From contig MU603935.1 of assembly GCA_025201845.1 (NCBI GenBank), positions 70,481 through 134,480 on the forward strand: a stretch of 64,000 nucleotides of DNA, in the 5' to 3' direction. The position numbers were made by a program, and so were the translations under genes. Shown piece after piece: positions 10,227 through 21,459 of this stretch. Under the pieces are notes generated by a model that saw only the letters and a list, made by a program, of their open reading frames with translations, searched no databases and was not told the origin of the DNA. The stretch's first letter is position 1. Each line of letters opens with the position of its first letter. This DNA is from Martensiomyces pterosporus. Its lineage: Eukaryota; Kickxellomycota; Kickxellomycetes; Kickxellales; Kickxellaceae.

Positions 10227-12249
10227 GCTTGCCGTTTTGCTGCTGTGTATGCCTTTGTGTGTATGCGTGTGTATGAGTTTGGAGAAGCTGGAATGAGAGA
10301 GAGGCGGAAGAGTAGTGGAGGTGTGCTGTTTTGTGCGGCTTTCTGAATGCGTTAGCGCTGGCGGCCTGTGCTGCTGTGCTGCTTTGTTCCAGAGCCTATT
10401 AGGAGGATATAGAGAAGGATGAGAAAGAGGAGGCAAGATGGGAGGGTATTAGGGATGGATGAAGGGGGAAGAGGAGAAAGAAATGGAAAACAAAAGAATC
10501 CCTGGAACTGTGTGGCACATAGCGTGAGCTTGTGACGTTGGCCATCTCTTTGGTAAGCCACAGCGCATAGCGGGGGGAGCGACAGCGCTGCTCACAGGAG
10601 AAGGGGTATAACGACAATGGGCCTGCATGTATGCGTGATATAGTGAGGGGAACGAAGGGACGGCGAAGGGTCGCCTCTCGCCCCAGGAGACGCATCTCTA
10701 TGCACGCTGCTTTCTTTTTGATCATATGCAATGCCACACACACGTTTGCTGAATCTGAGCCACTGGTTGCGTGATCAGGGCAGCACAGAGGAGACAGGCA
10801 TATGGTGACGGCATTCTTTGGGCAAATGCGGAGAGAGCAGTGTAGCACGTGGGGAACGGTGCAATGCCTCCTCGAGGGCAGCTCGTGGAAGCCGCGGAAG
10901 GACGCGTCGAGACGAAAGGAGAGCGCGAGGGATTGGGTCGCTCCAGGCGAAGAGCCATGCGAATTTGAGTATCCGCCTGCTTCACGCTTGACAATTGCAA
11001 CACAGCTTTGCATTAATGCAGACTGCGCATGCCTGCTCCATTTATGTGAGCAAACCACATGCGTGATCCACTGGAACCCGCACACAATTGGTGTGGGTCA
11101 AAATGAGGAGGATATTTTGTTTCGCTTGGCTCGGGACGAAAACAATCCTCCGAAGAGAGTCCCAAAGTGCATGGCAGCAGAGCGGGGTACATGTGTTGGT
11201 ATGAGGGGCAAAGGAAGACGGCATCCGCGTGAAACTACACCCAACCGATGCGGAGTGTGCTTGGTTGTTTACACGCACAATGCAGGTATGTGTGAGGACG
11301 GAGCGTCAGCGCCAGAGAGCGCAGGCACAGCTGATCGCACGCTCCAGGGCGAGGAGCTTGAGCACGCCTTTGCAGACTGCACCTGCTGCTTGCCCTTGTT
11401 GCGTGCTCGTGCCGGCGATTCCAGGGGATTGCTGCCATTGTTTTGGCGATTTCCTAGACTCGAGAGCCCCTTGCCACACCACCGAACCTGGGTCAGCTTT
11501 TCAGCCCTGCTGGCCGTCGGACGGCATATCCGAGAATGCCGTTGGGCTCAGGACATGCGATTAACTCACCCTTAAAGAGGACGAGCATCAGAGAAGACAG
11601 ATTAGCCTTGCATTGTGCATCTGCTGGACACGGCTGGAAAGGAAAGCGCATTCTCCTTTCCGCGATGCAGCGTAAATAAAGCTGTGGATGGTGTGTGCGT
11701 GCGGGCCATGTGCACCTGTATGTCGACCACCAAGGTTCGCCCTCCGATTTTCGCTTTGGCATGTGTGCGGATGTTGGGGGGCAGATGGCGAGACTCGTAC
11801 ATGAAGTGGAACTGCGCCTGCCCATGCTGTCTTTGTTTTTGCGCATGTGCTCTCGCCCAGAAACAAGCAAGGGCGGATCCACAATGGAGGGGCAGATGCT
11901 CGTGCTCGCAGCCATTCGCAGGAATCCAGTGCACGCAATTCCAAATGTGGCAATTCTGGCAGATGCCTCTCCCCATGCTGTTTTCCGTCACATGCGCCGT
12001 GCTAAATTAACGTTCCAGCGCTGTATAAAGCAAGATGTATTGTTCCCAAAACAAGGCAAATGGCAAACAGCAGCGAGCATATTCACTCCTGGTGCCCAAA
12101 GAAGAATGCCGAGAGCGAATGGCTCACGCACGCCATTGCACCTCCAAGTGCAGCGGCGCCATTTCGCCTGTCTCGCTGCCCTGGTCACAGCAAAGTGACC
12201 CACGCTGAGCTCCAGAAAAAGCGAACCTGGGCATCCTTTGGAGGCCAGC
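10227..12249. other. 2-kb gene-free interval
   Basis: This lies upstream of the J-domain gene and downstream of the FHA gene. Several frames stay open because the DNA is GC-rich, for example + strand 10802-11575. None shows domain structure, codon-like bias or a recognisable relative. I found no tRNA-like cloverleaf or B-box by eye. Confidence 0.55.
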
Positions 12250-14670
12250 CTACTCGCAGAGAATAACGTACTCCCGGGTGCTGAAGCCAAATTTGATGAC
12301 GTCTTTCGACCGCAGCTCGACGTATCTCTGAGCCGGCACCTTGTCGCCGTTCAAAAACGTGCCATTAGTCGAGGACAGATCGATGACATACGGCCTATCC
12401 ACCGAGTAAACAAGATAAGAAATGCAGCTGTGTCTGGCTGAGATTGGCTGTTAATGACACCACTCCTGCTCAGGGAAGCACTGTGAATTGTGAGCAAAAA
12501 TGGCAGTGGGGAGGATTATCAGCAGCAGAGTGGGCGTTTTGAAACAGACAGAAGGGGGTGGACTGGCCTCCAAGCGTGGCGTGTTGTCCCCCGCCTTGCG
12601 CGGCTGCTATGCTGTCAGCAGTGCCTGCCTGGTGTGCCTGGTGTGCCTGGTGTGCTTGCTACGTAAGCGGCGTGTTTCAGAGTGAAGCCGCTCTGACCTT
12701 TTGCCAGCTTGGCAAGCATGGCGTGGTTTACTTGCTTGGATACAAGACAAAGCAGGACAGCAGCATGTGGGAATGTCCGCCAAACAAGGAGGGATAAGGC
12801 GGGCACGGGGCTCTGCAAATATCCTAGTCGCAAAAGCAGGCGGCCTGTCTCGAAAACGAGTTTGCGGAGCTTGAAAGGCAGACGGCAGACGATGCGGTGG
12901 CGAGTAGCACTGGGAGGCAGCAGGAAGCACACATACAGACCTGCTCCCAGTGCTTATGGCGTGAGCACCAGCGAGATGATACCAGCAGCCCGGAAATCGC
13001 GAATGGGCAGGTATGACCCGTGAGAAAGAAAAAAAGCAAGCAGCGCGGGTAAATTGCCCACTGGCGCAAGCAAACAAAACAGCAGGGCTGGCGGTGCTTT
13101 GGCGCGTGGGATAGGAAGAATATGTTGTCATTTCGGCAGAGCGTTAGAGCAAACCGCATTTGCCAGCCCCGTGCCATATACACAGCAGGCAGAATAGGGA
13201 AGGCACCAAGATGCACACTTACTTTATCACGCCAGCACCGACCTGCCGAAACTGCAAGACAGCGTGCTGCGACGAGCACGATGGGTGGTCCGTTGGAATA
13301 TCCGCAACCTACTGTGTTTGGCCGCGATTAGAAAAGGGGCTTCCAATCGCACATTCGAGACAATAAGCAGCACCCATATATGTCAGTTGTCTGAGGTGCT
13401 AAAGCGGAATGCACTGGGTGGGTGGGGACTAGAAATGCTACCGGCGGTACTAAAACACCACTGCTGCCCCTAATGCAGACTCAGACAGGTGGACAGCAGG
13501 GCGAATCAGGAGGCCCGTGGCAGTGCCGCGAGTGGACTGATGGCGCCCATAGGGGCTGCCAAAAGGGGCATGGCCTCCCCCACTTCTTTGCCGAATCAGT
13601 AGAGCTCTTGTTTCAGGTGCCTGCCATCGGAATTGGGTTGCTTTTCTGCCGCCAGCAGGCTGCTGCTTGGCTGCAAAAAAGATGCTCCCCAATAGAGCAC
13701 GGGCTCGACGCTCGAGCTGTGGCAGCCGCCTGGCGCAAGGCACAGGGACGACTGTGGTTGGGACCCGCAGCTGGCTAATTAGCTTCCGCTTCTGCAAATG
13801 ACTGGCCGAGGAGACGGACTGTGGGAGAATGGAATGCGTCTTCTGGCTGGCAAAAAAAGACATGTGTTCGGGGAAAGAGCCAGCGAAGCACCAACCATCT
13901 CGCAGGGCACAGGCACACCCCCCAACAGTTGCCTGATCAGGCCAGTCCACGGCGCTCAGAGTGGGCATTCGCTCTCAGACCCAGCACAGGCAGAGTAGAC
14001 TTTTGGGGAGGTGAGCAGCTAGTGCAAGAGAGGCAAGGCTGGCTGCTGCGGCTTTCCCCACACGCATTTGGTGGGTCACGCCCAACGTGAGAAAAATAGC
14101 AAGACAGATCGCTTATACGGATTCAGAGCCGATCTCCGTTAGTCTCAGCTCGGCGCACAGCGGATATGTAGGATGTATGCTTACCCTTCGATCTCGGCCA
14201 AACAAGTAGCCACTGGCCCTATCGACGTGGTGCAGCTCAACGTCTTTGCCGTCCTTGAACACATACACGCGCCAGTGGTCCTTGGGTCTCCGTGCCTCTG
14301 CGGGCTCGCTGTACTTGAGCACAACCCCGTTGACTGTGTTGGTTTCGGCTGCCAGCTTGCCCGATAGCCCAAAGTCGGGCTTGGCCGCTGTGCTTTCAAC
14401 CGCCTCGTCCTCAGACGGCTTGTGCGCCTTGGATCCAGCAGGGCTGCGGCTGCGTGCTGCCTTTCTTCTCTCATCCCGCCGGTTTCTGCCTGGGTTTCTG
14501 CCTGGGCTTCTGCCTGGGCTTCTGCCGTGTCTGCGGTGCTCTTCTCGCTTGCGCTGTGGCGGACTAGTGGATCTCTGCGTGTGCCCGCTGGTGTGCACTC
14601 TGCTGCTGGCAGATGCGGATGCGGATGCGGATGCAGGTGTTGATGGAGATGACGCGCCGTGTGCAGCCAT
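12250..14670 (-). CDS. FHA-domain splicing factor, SNIP1/Pml1-like (three exons)
   Basis: Exons are 14670-14185, 13308-13223 and 12394-12250, with splice sites AGG|gtaagc, gtag|GTT, AA|gtaagt and gatag|G. They give a 238-residue protein. The N-terminus is Arg/Ser-rich with GRSPGRSPGR-type repeats. The rest is an FHA domain of the SNIP1/Pml1 type: exon one has the KYSEPAEAR.PK..WR block and SGYLFGRDRR, exon two DIPTDHPSCSSQHAVLQFR, and exon three PYVIDLSSTNGTFLNG and KFGFSTREYVIL. Pml1/SNIP1 belongs to the RES/Bact spliceosome and binds phosphopeptides. The phosphobinding Arg, Ser and Asn (GRDRR, SCSSQH, TNGT) are present. The introns are 876 and 828 bp, long for a fungal gene. For intron two an alternative acceptor farther upstream exists, but the chosen one restores VIKPYVIDL, as in relatives. 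Confidence 0.9.
12395..13222 (-). other. Intron 2 of the FHA gene (828 bp)
   Basis: It begins gtaagt and ends gatag on the minus strand. It includes a short (GTGCCTGGT)n tandem tract near 12627-12657. No nested gene was recognised. Confidence 0.75.
13309..14184 (-). other. Intron 1 of the FHA gene (876 bp)
   Basis: It begins gtaagc and ends cacagtag on the minus strand. No nested protein or RNA gene was recognised by eye. The interior is GC-rich with open frames that look accidental. Confidence 0.75.
14608..14640. repeat. GCGGAT hexamer microsatellite in exon 1 of the FHA gene
   Basis: The hexamer gcggat is repeated near-perfectly and encodes a Ser-Ala repeat at the N-terminus of the FHA protein. 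Confidence 0.8.
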
Positions 14671-15638
14671 GTTTTTCCGAGTGGTTGTTGCGAATCAGCT
14701 ATAGGGGCGAATCTATGAGGTCAGTGAACAGTCATGGATTACTCACAATCAAGGAAGTGCACAGCGGGTCAACAAAGCACCAAAAAGCGGTGATTTGAGC
14801 AAAAAGCCAGTGTTAAATGCAACCCAGCCAATGGCTGTGCAAGAATGGGTTCCGTGAAGCCCTGGCGCCACGGCAATGAGTGACCACAGCCGTGTTCACT
14901 GCACCCTCCCTGCCACACGACAATGCCGACATCCAAGTGCGCCAACCATGTCAGCGTGTGCGAGAGTGTGTGTGTGGGCGAGCATAGGTGTTGATGTTCC
15001 AAAGAGGTGGCATGTGTCCTCCTGCGATACAGGCTGGAGACAGCTGCGGCAACAAGCGCACGAAGGAAGCAGCGCAGCTGCGGCGCGCAGTTGGGAAGCA
15101 GCCACTGGACAGATGTCAAAAAAAAAAAAGCGAGTGCGAAAGTCGGCGCAAGGCAGCGCGGCTGTGGCCGGTGCATACTGTGGTACGGCGGCACACATAA
15201 GAAATAAGAAGGCACTTGCCTGTCTGCACTGGCGCTTTCATTCGGTGCCCACTTTCAGGCCAGTTGTTATTTTTTGCAATTCCTCTTTTGGCACCCTGCT
15301 TCTGCAGCACCGCGCGGAGCAGAGAAAAGTCAGGGGCAGAAGGGGCACATCACGCGGTTCTGGCCGTGTTTTGCAATTGCGTCTTGCTAGCAGACGTGAG
15401 TAGGCTGCTGCTTAATTGTTGCCACCACCTGCACATTATCGATTCTTGTGCGTGGGTGTGCATGTGTGGAGGGAATTCGCTCCCAGTGCTCGCTTGCGCT
15501 TTGCATGACGGGCCAAGACATTCTGCAGCGGGCTTTCACTGAAGAACAAGGTTGCTTTGGCAGCAGAGGTCAACGCAGCGTCAGGCGGGCGTCTCTCTTC
15601 CATGCATCCCACGGACTTTCCTTGCCCCTCCCCTCCGC
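14671..15638. other. Gene-free interval upstream of the FHA gene
   Basis: This should include the FHA promoter. A poly-A run at 15118-15129 and scattered GC-rich open frames are visible. No gene was recognised. Confidence 0.5.
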
Positions 15639-16605
15639 CATCTCCCGGCGGCGCATGGCGCAAATCGGTGGGAGGCGATTCGGGCCAACCGCAGCGAAGG
15701 ACATGGACCATCCCAGCCTGCTGCCCATGGGGCAGCGCCGCGTATTGGCACAATGCACGGCTCTGGCAAAATGGGGACGGCTCATGGGTGGTCCCCCTGT
15801 TCTGTGAGCATTGGTCCGCCCCATGCGGGACGCCGTGTGTGCTGTGATTACCGAGTCAAAGCGTGCAATTGCCCCGCCTACTGCTTGGGCGTGGGTGTGT
15901 TGCTGTCGTCTGCGTCTGCGTCTGCGTCTGCGTATGCATCGCATCGGCATGGCCGCAAGCGACGCAAAGCACAGGCGCTGCGCTGCAGCCTGTCACCCTC
16001 CCTCCCCCGGATGGCAAGGCGACAGGCAGTAGGCTGCACACACGCGCAGCTGGGAAAATGTGTTGCAATACTTGGCCAGTTTTTGCTCATCCCCNNNNNN
16101 NNNNNNNNNNNNNNNNNNNNNNNNNNNNNNNNNNNNNNNNNNNNNNNNNCATCTCCCGGCGGCGCATGGCGCAAATCGGTGGGAGGCGATTCGGGCCAAC
16201 CGCAGCGAAGGACATGGACCATCCCAGCCTGCTGCCCATGGGACAGCGCCGCGTATTGGCACAATGCACGGCTCTGGCAAAATGGGGACGGCTCATGGGT
16301 GGTCCCCCTGTTCTGTGAGCATTGGTCCGCCCCATGCGGGACGCCGTGTGTGCTGTGATTACCGAGTCAAAGCGTGCAATTGCCCCGCCTACTGCTTGGG
16401 CGTGGGTGTGTTGCTGTCGTCTGCGTCTGCGTCTGCGTCTGCGTATGCATCGCATCGGCATGGCCGCAAGCGACGCAAAGCACAGGCGCTGCGCTGCAGC
16501 CTGTCACCCTCCCTCCCCCGGATGGCAAGGCGACAGGCAGTAGGCTGCACACACGCGCAGCTGGGAAAATGTGTTGCAATACTTGGCCAGTTTTTGCTCA
16601 TCCCC
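15639..16605. repeat. 456-bp direct duplication flanking an assembly gap
   Basis: 15639-16094 and 16150-16605 are the same 456-bp sequence at a 511-bp period, with one substitution noticed (gggg versus ggga near 15727/16238). Each copy abuts or faces the N-run, and each contains a TGCGTC hexamer microsatellite (about 15908-15932 and 16418-16443). This is the pattern of two contigs, or two haplotypes, with overlapping ends placed side by side. Confidence 0.93.
16095..16149. other. Assembly gap (55 N)
   Basis: A run of 55 undetermined bases lies between the two copies of the duplicated segment. The true distance is probably negative, meaning overlap rather than missing sequence. Confidence 0.98.
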
Positions 16606-17307
16606 ACCCGCACCCGCGCCCTGCACACGGCTTTCCCAGCATGTGTGCTGGTGATTATTGATGGCGACGCCCATATGGCCCGCCAGAGGAAAATTACGGG
16701 GAAAGCGAGGCAGTGCTCCAAACGAGGCAAGACAGCACGTGCTTTCTGCCCTTCGACAAAACGTCTCCCCGCCCCCCCAAAAAACCAATTCCTATCCAAG
16801 GTTAATGGGCAGCCAACCCCCCCCTCGCCCGGCCCTCTCGTGGGTGACACAAGCCCAGCCAACAGCTTTCGCTGCTCCATCACGGGGAAGCGTAGAGGGA
16901 GTGCAGCGCACGGGGGGTGGTTTCGCACCCCTGGCTGATCCCACCCCGCCCCCCACTCAGTGCCCTCCCACTGCACTCGCCCCTCGCTTGCTATGCGCGC
17001 TTGAGACACCAGAGGTTCATATAAACTTTTTCATCTCCTGCCTCAAGGTTCTCAACCTCCCCCTTCTCTCCAGCCTCCTCCTCGTGCTTTTTCTCCTCTC
17101 TTCGCGCACGCATTACTCTGGGCAGCACACATTTTCACACTCTGCTTTTGCTAGGGCCTGTACGAGAGCAGCCCCATTCTCCCGTGTTCTCCCCCCTCTT
17201 TCCACCACCCACCCGTCTGCTCTGCTCCACACACCCGCCTGCCCTGCAGCCACACGCCTCCGCACGCACACACGCACACACTCACACACACTCACACATA
17301 CTCACAA
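16606..17307. other. Upstream region and long leader of the bHLH gene
   Basis: It is increasingly C/T-rich toward 17300 and ends with a CACACT/CTCACA microsatellite (about 17270-17306) directly before the bHLH ATG. It contains the TATA-like site listed separately. No other gene was seen. Confidence 0.6.
17020..17025 (+). promoter_or_regulatory. TATA-like element of the bHLH gene
   Basis: TATAAA sits in the context ttcatataaact, about 283 bp upstream of the ATG at 17308 and followed by a pyrimidine-rich leader typical of fungal promoters. Confidence 0.45.
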
Positions 17308-19342
17308 ATGGCTGCAAGCAGCGAGTCAAAGATGTCGGCAGCGGCTGCCGCAGCAGCTCCACAGCAGCCCACCAGGGCGGGCAATAGCTCGGATCTGGAC
17401 TCGGAGGTCCAGTCCAACAAGCCTTTGTTCCTAAACTTCACGGCCGAGCTGGCTCCCTTCAGCGCCTCAAAGAAGCAGAAGAAGAAGAGCAACGTGTACA
17501 AAGTCAGCGGCGTCAACATCCTGAACAGGTAAGCAACCGCAGCTTGTGATCGCGCGCATTTGCAATCAGACGAGCAGGAGAGAAAGAATGAGCGCTTGAT
17601 CGTGTGCCTTTGTGAGCGCACACCACCCCCTACTCCTCCCTCGCCCTTCCTGAAGCAATGCTCTAATAACAATAACACGCATTTCCTGGAGTGTGCGCCA
17701 TTGTGTGTAGGAACAGCGTCGACAGCAAGACAGCCCTCGAGAGGCTGCAGAGGCGCCGTGAGAACCACAATTTCGTCGAGCGGCGGCGGCGCGACAACAT
17801 CAACCACACAATCACCACTCTGTCGACGCTCATCCCCTATTGCGCCGAGGACGGCGTGAAGCTCAACAAGGGAAGCATTCTCCACATGGCCGTCGAGTAC
17901 ATCCAGGACCTCCAGGACATCAACGCTGCCTTGGCCGAGGAGAACATCCGGCTGGGCGGATCCGGAAACATCCCGCTGCCGTCCAGGAGGCCCAGCGAGG
18001 ATTCAAAGGACATCAGCACGGCTCCGCAGTCCCCCATGGAGGACGAGGAGATGCTGGAGAGCGCCTCGGTGTCGCCCAGGATTGCTCCCAGCAGCGACAA
18101 GGCTGCTACTGCTGGTGCTGTTGAGTCAACGCCGAGTAGCCGCGCCCCGTCGGATGGCCACCCGAGCCCCAGCAGCAGCAGCGGCAAGAGCAAGAGCAAG
18201 AAGGCTCATGCTGCCAAGGACAGTAGGAAGGGCAGTGGCGCGCAGAGGGCCATTTTACCTGCTCGCAGCGCTGCTGGCGCTTCTGCTGGCGCCATCTCCC
18301 CGCCCACAACCACCGCTGACCCATCGGCGGCCCCCTCGGCTGCTCCATCCACCACCACATCGCCCATGGCCCTGGCTGCTACTGTGTCTGCTGTCCACAC
18401 CAGGTCAATCCCACCAGTGCCACAGCTGCCTCCCACATCCGTTCTGGCCCAGCAGCCCGCAGTCCCTACCGTGGGCAGCACCCTGCTTCCGCCCCCGCCG
18501 TCGGCGTCGGTCCCACACAGCCCAGCTGCTGGCATTGCTGTGCAGCAAGGCACCCACCAGCAGCAGCACCAGGGTAATGGCTACGTGCCTTCAACCATGG
18601 CATTGCTGTGCAGCAAGGCACCCACCAGCAGCAGCACCAGGGTAATGGCTACGTGCCTTCAACCACGCCCATGCTGCCGCCTATTGGGCCCACCGCCAGC
18701 AGCAGCCGCCTGTCGCCTACCGCAGCCGCGCCCGGTGCGCATGCTGCTACGCTGCCGCCACCACCTCCCCAGGCTCAGTTCCAGTTCCCCCACGCAGCCA
18801 TGCACTACGCCAGCAAGCCGCCTGCTCAGTCGATGCCCAACTCGCCCAACTTCCAATCATACACCGGCGGCCGCCTGAGCAGCGACTTCTCACTTGGTCA
18901 GCGGGCAGCCAATAACAGCAGCGCTATTGGCAGCCATCCGTTCTTCACCAACGGCGGCACCCACGATATCCCGTCGATCCGCCATCATCTCCACGCCAGC
19001 AGCGGCAGCAAGCAGTCGGGTGTGTACTCGCCGCCCAACGGGCAACACCAGCAACTGAGTCCTGCGTACCAGCAGCAGCAGAATGCGGCTGGCCTGCCTG
19101 TGCGCAAGAACAGCTTTAACCCGCAGCAGTACAGGCAGCACCCGTATGCGCAGAACAGCCCCGCGCATGTGCCTGTGGCTCAGTCGCTCCAGAACACTCC
19201 GCTGATGCGGCCCAGTAGGGAGTCGTTGCTGGGAGAGGGGTTTGAGCTGCCACCCATCAATTTTAACAACAGGATCGTGCTGCCCCCGCCACAGCAGCAG
19301 CAGCAGCAACAAGGACAGCAGGGTCAGCAACAGCAGCGCTAG
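17308..19342 (+). CDS. bHLH transcription factor, MiT/TFE-like, frame broken by a 68-bp tandem duplication
   Basis: Exon one is 17308-17528 and exon two starts at 17711 after a 182-bp gtaagc...tgtag intron; the splice rejoins AG|G (Arg). The DNA-binding block ERLQRRRENHNFVERRRRDN, followed by INHTITTLSTLIP, is a basic helix-loop-helix with the H..ERRRR pattern of E-box binders closest to the MITF/TFE type. Helix two reads KGSILHMAVEYIQDLQDI. The remainder is Ser/Pro/Gln-rich, probably an activation region, ending in a Gln run. A 68-bp tandem repeat (18530-18665) puts downstream codons out of frame: one frame ends at 18878, the other continues to 19342. With one copy the product would be 594 residues. 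The target genes cannot be told from sequence. Confidence 0.85.
18530..18665. repeat. 68-bp perfect tandem duplication in the bHLH gene
   Basis: 18530-18597 and 18598-18665 are identical. The length is 2 modulo 3, so it breaks the frame. No GT...AG pair removes exactly 68 bases cleanly, so an intron does not easily explain it. Confidence 0.93.
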
Positions 19343-20449
19343 GTGCCCTCTTTGCTGGTATGCCCCGTACATTCTACATATAGTTTATTTCTCACTCACT
19401 GTTTAATTCCCCTCTCTCTTACGCACTTCGCTCTTGTTGTATAGCCCCTCCTCTCATTCAAAGTATCTTCTCTCCTTTGCCAGTAATAGCTCATTATAGC
19501 ACACTACAAAACATCCAGAGCCAAAGCGGGAAACGCGGTATTCGTGTGCTGTGCGTCGCTTTTTCATACTGGGGTGATGTGGCTGTGCTGGCCTCGCTCG
19601 AATGCATGCCTTAAGGGGGGCAGAGGTGCTGCTCACAGTCCTGCCTGCGCCTGAGATGTCTTGGCTGATGTAGCAGCTATCCATATGTGGATGGCGATGT
19701 GTGCACTGAGAGAGGGGGCTGGGACGCTTGAGAGGCTAGGTTCTCGCTCACTCGCAAATTGCAGGGTGTCCTTGTTTTGTCCATAGGGGGCTATTGTGAG
19801 TGAGACGCCAATAAACGCCTGCATGTGACATGCGCTCCTGTGTTTAGCAGTGCAGCGCCTGCCTTGCTCGGCGCGCCTGTTCTCTTCACAGCCCGTTCTA
19901 CCGGATCAGGATTTTTTGTTGTTGTGTGGGAATCGCACTTGTGCTCAATAAACCTCCGCTTCGGACGCCACGTACCGCTTCCGCTGCCAGACAGGCCCTC
20001 GCCGCTTTTGTCAGCAGAATGAGATGCGCAATTAATGTGATCGCTGGCCCCGCTGCTGCTGGTGCCCAAAGTCAATGGAATCGCGCCATCGACTGTGATT
20101 TTCACGCCCCTTGTGGGTGGAATGGCGCCCGTCATGTTATTTTGCGCATCCAGGCTGTCGGCCCCAAAAAAGGACATCTGCAGAGCACACACTCGCGTTC
20201 GTGCATGTGTTGACTTTCCCCTCCACTCCGTCCGTTTTGCACGCAAAGCTGCCACCACTGGGGTCATATGGTCTTTCCGCCTGCGGGGCTTGTAATAAAG
20301 CACAACAATGGTCCTGCTTTTATTACTCGCCAATAGACCCGTGCACATGTGCGTGCGATTGTCTGTCAATGGCGCAATTTCCTCACCTTCGCTAAAGGCG
20401 TAGATGCGCAAGGAATGGATGGGAGAATGAGTGGCCCGGAGAAACTTAC
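19343..20449. other. Interval between convergent bHLH and REXO1-like genes
   Basis: It holds 3' flanks of both genes. A minus-strand frame between about 20177 and 19791 could carry a further exon of the REXO1-like gene, but the exonuclease signature (D-C-E-M type) is absent from the whole interval. Confidence 0.5.
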
Positions 20450-21261
20450 GGGCCAGCTTCTTTCTTCAGCTGCCTTAGGCTGCTGACGAGGTCGGCGTGG
20501 TAGGTGCCTGGCGCACTGGCTCGATACACCGCCTGCTCCCGTTCCACCGCATGCATTGCAGCCGCCCACGGCCTGCCATCGACGATGCACTGCGAATCGA
20601 TTCGGCGGTACTGCTCGTAAAACAGCTCGACTGACTTTTGGCGCTTCGGATACCCAATTCTGTCGCCCACCACGGCTTTGAGCTGTGGCAGAATGGCTCG
20701 AGATTCGGCCTCGGCGTTGTACCCAGCATTTGCGCGGTCGTAGTTGAGCGTCAGTGCTCGCCAGCTGGCACCAGCGTCCTTCTCGCCCTCCTCATGAGCG
20801 GTCTTGTGGCATGGGTCTACAGCTGCCGAGCCTGCCTCATTCTCCCCCGATTTGGCGCTGGCTGTGTTGTTCGGAGGTGGCGTTTCGACGCTGTTTGTAC
20901 TCTGCAAATTATGATCATGGCACTGTGGCACTGGCGTAATATGTCTGCCAATTTCCTTCTCATCTTTGGTCGTCTGTGCACCTGTACCCGGGTCTTGCTG
21001 CGGATATGCCATGCTCTTGCGTGCTCCGCTGTGTGGTTTAGCAACTGCCCGCTGTTGGTCCGCCTCATTCTTGCCATTATCATCAAGCAGAATTTCCTCG
21101 TTCGTCGCATCCCAGTCCTTGATGCAGCTAGCAGATGGTGGCTGCGGCTGCTTCATCTGGCGGTGTTTCTCCAAGTGCTTGTAAAAGCACAGCGAGCCGC
21201 GCATGCAGTCGCCCTTATACGGACACTCAATCTGGGAGAGCAGTCCTAGCGAAGGAAACAT
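20450..21261 (-). CDS. REXO1-like N-terminal region with CCCH zinc finger (partial or truncated)
   Basis: The 5' exon starts MFPSLGLLSQIECPYKGDC and carries a CX5CX5CX3H finger (CPYKGDCMRGSLCFYKH), as at the N-terminus of fungal Rex/REXO1 exonucleases. Its end (residues about 205-270) resembles the REXO1 helical segment with AAAMHAVEREQAVYRAS and SSLRQLKKE. The middle is acidic and low complexity. The exon closes at 20450 with GGCCC|gtaagt, phase 2. No exon with the catalytic DEDDh nuclease is found before the next gene at 19342. One possible continuation after cccacaag near 20120 gives a short tail without a domain. The gene is therefore truncated, a nuclease-free derivative, or misassembled. 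Confidence 0.6.
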
Positions 21262-21459
21262 TGTGCCTATAATGCGAACAAAAAGCTGAGTGAATATACG
21301 AGGAAGCTAGAAAAAAATAAAATAACGAGGGATGCGTTACAAATCAGTGCTGGAGCAAAATAAGCAGCTGGCACAACCAGGCACAATTTCCCAGAACACA
21401 GAACGTAATGGGAACTGCCGCAATAAATGAATAAACAAAAAAAAGTAGGCAGCATTGGT

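Noticed and set aside
10802..11575. 257-residue plus-strand frame in the gene-free interval
   Set aside because: No domain, no promoter-like site, composition like translated GC-rich noncoding DNA; overlapping frames on the other strand are equally open.
18560..18640. Intron explanation for the 68-bp repeat in the bHLH gene
   Set aside because: The only GT-AG choice around caccagggtaatgg removes 67 bases, which does not restore the frame.
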